DNA of 54,192 bases from Pseudomonas defluvii (lineage in GTDB: Bacteria; Pseudomonadota; Gammaproteobacteria; Pseudomonadales; Pseudomonadaceae), in the NCBI RefSeq assembly GCF_001695625.1, contig NZ_MBPN01000031.1, positions 1 through 54,192 on the forward strand, in the 5' to 3' direction. Position numbers and translations under genes: made by a program. The notes under the pieces were generated by a model that was not told the origin of the DNA, ran no database searches, and saw nothing but the letters and a program-made list of their open reading frames with translations. Of the stretch, positions 49,991-54,192 are shown piece by piece (positions within the stretch are counted from its first letter, which is position 1; each line of letters begins with the position of its first letter).

Positions 49991-51763
49991 TTAGTAAGTC
50001 CGGACTTTAGGCTCGAAAGCAGGCACGGTTTTCGGCGCGAAGTTGACTGCACGCTTGGCAACACGTTTCTCACCCGGGAAGTACAGGGTGTGGCACAGCC
50101 AGTTTTCGTCGTCGCGATCTTCGAAGTCTTCACGGGCATGAGCACCGCGAGACTCTTTACGAGTTTCAGCAGCGATAGCAGTCGCTTCGGCAACTTCCAG
50201 CAGGTTCTGCAGCTCCAGCGCTTCGATACGCGCGGTGTTGAAGGCCTGGGACTTGTCGTTGATCTTGACGTTAGCGATACGCTCACGCAGATCGGCCAAC
50301 TGCTTGATACCTTTCTGCATGTATTCGCCAGTACGGAATACACCGAAATAGTTCTGCATGCAGCTTTGCAGCTCGCGACGCAGGGTAGCAACGTCTTCAC
50401 CGGTGTTGCGCTCATTGAGCTTGCGCAGACGGTTCAGCGCGACGTCGACGTCGGTATCGCTGGCGTCACGGTATTCGATACCGTCGCTCAGGGCTTTTTC
50501 CAGGTGCAGGCCAGCAGCGCGACCGAATACCACCAGGTCGAGCAGCGAGTTACCGCCCAGACGGTTTGCACCGTGAACCGATACGCACGCCACTTCACCG
50601 ACCGCGAACAGGCCCGGGATAATGGTGTCTGCACCGTCAGCGTTCATGGTGATGGCCTGGCCATGAATGTTGGTGGCAACGCCGCCCATCATGTAGTGGC
50701 AGGTTGGAACGACCGGCACCGGCGCGACCACTGGGTCGACGTGGGCGAAGGTCTTGGACAGCTCACAGATACCTGGCAGGCGGCTGTGCAGCACTTCCTC
50801 ACCCAGGTGGTCGAGCTTGAGCATCACGTGGTCGCCGTTCGGGCCACAGCCGTTGCCGGCGATGATCTCTTTAACCATGGAACGGGCCACAACGTCACGA
50901 CCGGCAAGGTCTTTGGCGTTCGGCGCATAACGCTCCATGAAACGCTCGCCGTGCTTGTTGATGAGGTAACCACCTTCACCACGGCAACCTTCGGTAACCA
51001 GTACACCAGCGCCGGCAATACCGGTCGGGTGGAACTGCCACATTTCAATGTCTTGCACCGGCACACCGGCACGCAGCGCCATACCAACGCCGTCACCGGT
51101 GTTGATCAGGGCGTTGGTGGTCGATGCGTAGATACGACCCGCACCACCAGTGGCCAGTACGGTAGCCTTGGAACGGATGTAAACGGTTTCACCGGTTTCG
51201 ATGCAGATCGCGATCACACCGACGAACGCGCCGTCCTGGTTCTTGACCAGATCAACGGCATACCACTCGTTCAGGAAGGTGGTGCCTGCCTTCAGGTTGC
51301 CCTGATACAGGGTGTGCAGCAGTGCGTGACCGGTACGGTCGGAAGCAGCACAGGTACGTGCAGCCTGACCACCTTTACCGAAGTCCTTGGACTGACCACC
51401 GAACGGACGCTGGTAGATACGACCGGTTTCAGTACGGGAGAACGGCAGGCCCATGTGATCCAGCTCGAAGACCGCAGCAGGGCCTTCCTGACACATGTAT
51501 TCGATAGCGTCCTGGTCACCGATGTAGTCGGAACCCTTGACGGTATCGTACATGTGCCAGCGCCAATCGTCGTTCGGGTCAGCCGAAGCGATTGCACAGG
51601 TGATACCACCCTGGGCCGATACAGTGTGCGAGCGGGTCGGGAAGACCTTGGTGATTACAGCAGTCTTGTGACCACCTTGAGCCAGCTGCAGCGCAGCGCG
51701 CATGCCGGCACCGCCACCACCAATGATGATGGCGTCGAAAGAAATCGTAGGAATGTTAGCCAT
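49991..51763 (-). CDS. sdhA: Succinate dehydrogenase flavoprotein subunit
   Basis: Catalytic subunit of 590 residues. FAD binds at '[15 protein letters not shown]' and is covalently attached to H46 in '[10 protein letters not shown]'. The dicarboxylate site lies in '[21 protein letters not shown]', and the conserved '[22 protein letters not shown]' follows. It oxidises succinate to fumarate at the inner face of the cytoplasmic membrane. It sits 3 nt after sdhD. Confidence 0.98.
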   Translation of the reverse strand: MANIPTISFDAIIIGGGGAGMRAALQLAQGGHKTAVITKVFPTRSHTVSAQGGITCAIASADPNDDWRWHMYDTVKGSDYIGDQDAIEYMCQEGPAAVFELDHMGLPFSRTETGRIYQRPFGGQSKDFGKGGQAARTCAASDRTGHALLHTLYQGNLKAGTTFLNEWYAVDLVKNQDGAFVGVIAICIETGETVYIRSKATVLATGGAGRIYASTTNALINTGDGVGMALRAGVPVQDIEMWQFHPTGIAGAGVLVTEGCRGEGGYLINKHGERFMERYAPNAKDLAGRDVVARSMVKEIIAGNGCGPNGDHVMLKLDHLGEEVLHSRLPGICELSKTFAHVDPVVAPVPVVPTCHYMMGGVATNIHGQAITMNADGADTIIPGLFAVGEVACVSVHGANRLGGNSLLDLVVFGRAAGLHLEKALSDGIEYRDASDTDVDVALNRLRKLNERNTGEDVATLRRELQSCMQNYFGVFRTGEYMQKGIKQLADLRERIANVKINDKSQAFNTARIEALELQNLLEVAEATAIAAETRKESRGAHAREDFEDRDDENWLCHTLYFPGEKRVAKRAVNFAPKTVPAFEPKVRTY

Positions 51764-51766
51764 GAA

Positions 51767-52135
51767 TCAGATACCCCAGAGAATCTGCACACCCCAGACG
51801 AAGTACGCGAACATCGCAACACCGCATACAGCCTGGAACAGGAAACGTATTGCAGTCGCCGACTTGCCGAACGCCATTGGCGTCAGGTAGTCCGTCGCGA
51901 TGGTCCACATGCCGACCCAGGCGTGAGCGCCCAGAGCCACCAGTGCCAGCAGACTGAAAATACGCATCGCATTGTTGGAGAACAGACCGTGCCACTGGGC
52001 GTAGTCCATTCCCGGGTGCGCGACCAGGTAGCCAATCAGAAAAATGAAGTAAGCCGCGAGAACGACCGCAGAAACGCGCTGCGCCATCCAGTCATAGAGG
52101 CCCGAACGCGAGAGGTTCGTGACGTTGGTTACCAT
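51767..52135 (-). CDS. sdhD: Succinate dehydrogenase membrane anchor subunit
   Basis: A 122-residue anchor with three transmembrane helices (about 22-42, 57-77, 95-115). 'RSGLYDWMAQRVSAVVLAAYF' forms part of the quinone/heme site, and 'GAHAWVGMWTIATDYL' has the conserved His. ATG 52135 lies 7 nt inside the end of sdhC; an upstream start at 52141 is also open. Confidence 0.95.
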   Translation of the reverse strand: MVTNVTNLSRSGLYDWMAQRVSAVVLAAYFIFLIGYLVAHPGMDYAQWHGLFSNNAMRIFSLLALVALGAHAWVGMWTIATDYLTPMAFGKSATAIRFLFQAVCGVAMFAYFVWGVQILWGI

Positions 52136-52515
52136 ATCCACACTCCTGCCAGAACAATCACCACCACGGAGACGGCGATGACAATTTTCGAGCCCAGTTT
52201 GCCGCCTTCCAGCGTTTCACCGATGCCCATATCCATGATCAAGTGGCGCACACCGGCAACCAAGTGATACAGCAAGGCGGACAGAAGACCCCAAATCACA
52301 AGCTTGGCCAGCGGGCTGGTCAAACACGCTTTCACCTCACCGAAGCCTTCCTCGGAACCCAGGGATTTGCCCAATGCATAAAGCATGATGGCCAGGCCCA
52401 GGAAAAGGATGACACCGGAGATGCGGTGAAGAATGGACGTGTAAGCAGTGACAGGGAGTTTGATGGTCCTTAGGTCGAGGTTTACAGGTCGTTGGCTTTT
52501 CACGGCTTTTTTCAC
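52129..52515 (-). CDS. sdhC: Succinate dehydrogenase cytochrome b556 subunit
   Basis: A 128-residue subunit with three transmembrane helices and heme b. 'LHRISGVILF' (29-38) is the family signature and H84 in 'LLYHLVAGVRH' is the probable heme ligand. I use GTG 52515, which has AGGGG 9 nt upstream; a second GTG at 52503 begins 'KSQRPVNLDLRTIKLP', the sequence most homologues start with, but it lacks a clear ribosome-binding site. It is the first gene of sdhCDAB. Confidence 0.95.
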   Translation of the reverse strand: MKKAVKSQRPVNLDLRTIKLPVTAYTSILHRISGVILFLGLAIMLYALGKSLGSEEGFGEVKACLTSPLAKLVIWGLLSALLYHLVAGVRHLIMDMGIGETLEGGKLGSKIVIAVSVVVIVLAGVWIW

Positions 52516-52636
52516 ACTGAAGAGCCCCTAGCAAGCAGGGCAAAGTTGTTGGTAAGTGTACTGGTCAGGTACCCACCACCCAGGGAGTGACGACCCCAGC
52601 AACACAGGCTTCAAAGCCCCTGGCGGTCGGGTGCCG

Positions 52637-52665
52637 AGTATAGACAGTTAGGCTACTAATGACAA
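52637..52665 (-). promoter_or_regulatory. Sigma-70 promoter of sdhCDAB
   Basis: On the minus strand TTGTCA (52665-52660), 17-bp spacer, TATACT (52642-52637). This near-consensus promoter gives a 5' UTR of about 115 nt. That leader can fold through CCAGGG/CCCTGG (52580-52585 with 52618-52623), with an inner GGCTT/AAGCC stem, leaving room for control by small RNAs such as PrrF, known to act on sdh in P. aeruginosa. Confidence 0.75.
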
Positions 52666-52779
52666 CGAAAAGGCCTAGCCCAAATAGCTCATTGCCTTTA
52701 CCCGACAAAAGGCGTAAACGGGCAGCAATTTCGAGGAAAAACAGCGCCCAGAGCCCTTTACAACCGTGCTTTAGGCAAA

Positions 52780-52807
52780 TTGACATTCGAATTTATCTCA
52801 CTATAGT
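52780..52807 (+). promoter_or_regulatory. Sigma-70 promoter of gltA
   Basis: TTGACA (52780-52785), 16-bp spacer, TATAGT (52802-52807). Nearly consensus, and the start codon follows about 58 bp later. It diverges from the sdh promoter about 115 bp away, and together they account for the 350-bp gap 52516-52865. Confidence 0.8.
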
Positions 52808-52865
52808 GGTGCGGGCCCTGCGTGGGGGGTCTGTCTGATGATTTCAAGCATTAATAGGAGGCCAC

Positions 52866-54155
52866 ATGGCTGACAAAAAAGCGCAGTTGGTCATCGAGGG
52901 CGCAGCCCCCGTCGAGCTGCCCATTTTAACCGGCACCGTTGGTCCCGATGTTATCGACGTTAGAGGGTTGGGGGCCACGGGTCACTTCACTTTCGACCCC
53001 GGTTTCATGGCGACCGCATCCTGCGAGTCGAAGATCACTTATATTGATGGCGACAAGGGCATCCTGCTGCATCGCGGCTACCCTATCGAACAGCTCGCCG
53101 AGCAATCCGACTACCTGGAAACCTGCTACCTGCTGCTGAACGGCGAACTGCCGAACGCCGAGCAGAAGGCTCAGTTTGTCAGCACCGTGAAAAACCACAC
53201 CATGGTTCACGAGCAACTGAAGTCGTTCTTCAACGGCTTCCGTCGCGACGCGCACCCTATGGCGGTCATGTGCGGCGTGGTTGGCGCCCTGTCGGCGTTC
53301 TATCATGACTCGCTGGACATCAATAACCCGCAGCACCGCGAAATCTCCGCGGTACGCCTGGTCGCGAAAATGCCGACCCTGGCGGCGATGGTTTACAAGT
53401 ACTCCATGGGTCAACCCATGATGTACCCCCGCAACGACCTGTCGTATGCGGAAAACTTCCTGCACATGATGTTCAACACCCCGTGCGAGATCAAACCGAT
53501 CAGCCCGGTACTGGCCAAGGCAATGGACCGGATCTTCATCCTCCATGCCGACCACGAGCAGAACGCTTCGACCTCCACCGTGCGCCTGGCAGGCTCCTCG
53601 GGCGCCAACCCGTTCGCCTGTATTGCCGCCGGTATCGCTGCACTGTGGGGCCCTGCCCACGGCGGCGCCAACGAGGCCGTACTGACCATGCTCGATGAAA
53701 TTGGCGATGTCTCGAACATCGACAAGTTCATCGCCAAGGCCAAGGACAAGAACGATCCGTTCAAACTGATGGGCTTCGGTCACCGCGTTTACAAAAACCG
53801 CGACCCGCGCGCCACCGTGATGAAAAAGACCTGCGATGAAGTCCTGCGCGAGCTGGGCATCACCAACGATCCGCAGCTGGAACTGGCCATGCGCCTGGAA
53901 GAGATCGCCCTGACCGATCCTTACTTCATCGAGCGCTCGCTGTACCCGAACGTCGACTTCTACTCGGGGATCATCCTCAAGGCGATCGGCATTCCGACCA
54001 GCATGTTCACCGTGATCTTCGCCCTGGCACGCACCGTCGGCTGGATCTCGCACTGGAAAGAAATGCTCTCCAGCCCGTACAAGATTGGCCGTCCGCGCCA
54101 GCTGTACACCGGCTACGAAGCACGCGACATCGTCAAGCTGTCCGACCGCAAGTAA
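52866..54155 (+). CDS. gltA: Citrate synthase (type II)
   Basis: Enzyme of 429 residues, the length of the hexameric NADH-regulated type. The catalytic residues are H265 in '[10 protein letters not shown]', H306 in '[13 protein letters not shown]' and D364 in 'NVDFYSG', equivalent to H264, H305 and D362 of E. coli. AGGAGG lies 5-6 nt before ATG. The start of a terminator (AAAAAAGGCTGCC) is cut by the window end at 54192. Confidence 0.98.
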   Translation: MADKKAQLVIEGAAPVELPILTGTVGPDVIDVRGLGATGHFTFDPGFMATASCESKITYIDGDKGILLHRGYPIEQLAEQSDYLETCYLLLNGELPNAEQKAQFVSTVKNHTMVHEQLKSFFNGFRRDAHPMAVMCGVVGALSAFYHDSLDINNPQHREISAVRLVAKMPTLAAMVYKYSMGQPMMYPRNDLSYAENFLHMMFNTPCEIKPISPVLAKAMDRIFILHADHEQNASTSTVRLAGSSGANPFACIAAGIAALWGPAHGGANEAVLTMLDEIGDVSNIDKFIAKAKDKNDPFKLMGFGHRVYKNRDPRATVMKKTCDEVLRELGITNDPQLELAMRLEEIALTDPYFIERSLYPNVDFYSGIILKAIGIPTSMFTVIFALARTVGWISHWKEMLSSPYKIGRPRQLYTGYEARDIVKLSDRK

Positions 54156-54192
54156 GCCCTGCCCTGCAGCGCTGAACACAAAAAAGGCTGCC

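Noticed and set aside
50090..52267. Long plus-strand open frame (725 codons) opposite sdhA and sdhD
   Set aside because: Antisense shadow of sdhA/sdhD, with no ribosome-binding site or domain.

Overview
The window is chromosomal DNA of a Pseudomonas, most likely from the P. putida/P. fluorescens side of the genus. Protein sequences and gene order support this. Positions 54.2 to 22 kb, read right to left, follow the order I recall from P. aeruginosa PAO1 PA1580 onward: gltA, sdhCDAB, sucAB-lpdG-sucCD, brnQ/braB, htpG, fabBA, the PA1611-type sensor kinase, gpsA, thioesterase and hydrolases, kdpFABCDE. Positions 2.6 to 8.4 kb follow the ldt-tesA-ABC-greB order. No rRNA, tRNA, CRISPR array, insertion sequence or integrase was seen.

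Region 1 (1-2633) is the only clearly accessory part. It holds one 715-residue gene, of visibly lower G+C than its neighbours. It looks like a polymorphic toxin: an N-terminal and central region resembling the Pseudomonas 'dermonecrotic toxin' DUF6543 family, with two hydrophobic stretches, and a C-terminal ADP-ribosyltransferase domain with the R-STS-E signature (R525, S582-T583-S584, E639). A short C-terminal remnant of another gene, possibly a short-chain dehydrogenase, lies between it and the conserved chromosome.

Region 2 (2.6-14.1 kb) is housekeeping: an L,D-transpeptidase, the divergent tesA / ABC exporter pair, greB, a hypothetical gene with a strongly folded leader, tatD, a chemoreceptor, a small membrane protein, a lipoprotein plus CHAD-domain pair, and a patatin-like phospholipase.

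Region 3 (14.1-22.1 kb, minus strand) is the complete high-affinity potassium system kdpFABC-kdpDE, with a candidate KdpE direct repeat upstream. Region 4 (22.1-28.2 kb, minus strand) is a compact run gpsA-DUF4389-sixA-thioesterase-two hydrolases-DUF4892-AI-2E family permease, with several 4-bp ATGA couplings.

Region 5 (28.3-34.3 kb, plus strand) has a small ORF, a periplasmic binding protein and a hybrid histidine kinase that are translationally coupled, then fabA-fabB for anaerobic unsaturated fatty-acid synthesis, and a pirin. Region 6 (34.3-40.9 kb) has a dienelactone hydrolase, htpG, two overlapping hotdog thioesterases, a small lipoprotein with a hairpin-rich leader, a DUF599 membrane protein and the branched-chain amino-acid carrier.

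Region 7 (41-54.2 kb) is the TCA-cycle cluster. gltA reads rightward; sdhCDAB and sucAB-lpdG-sucCD read leftward from a shared intergenic region with two near-consensus promoters. Together they run citrate synthase, succinate dehydrogenase, 2-oxoglutarate dehydrogenase and succinyl-CoA synthetase. The leaders before sucA and sucC carry strong RNA structures, including two interleaved 7-bp helices covering the sucA ribosome-binding site.
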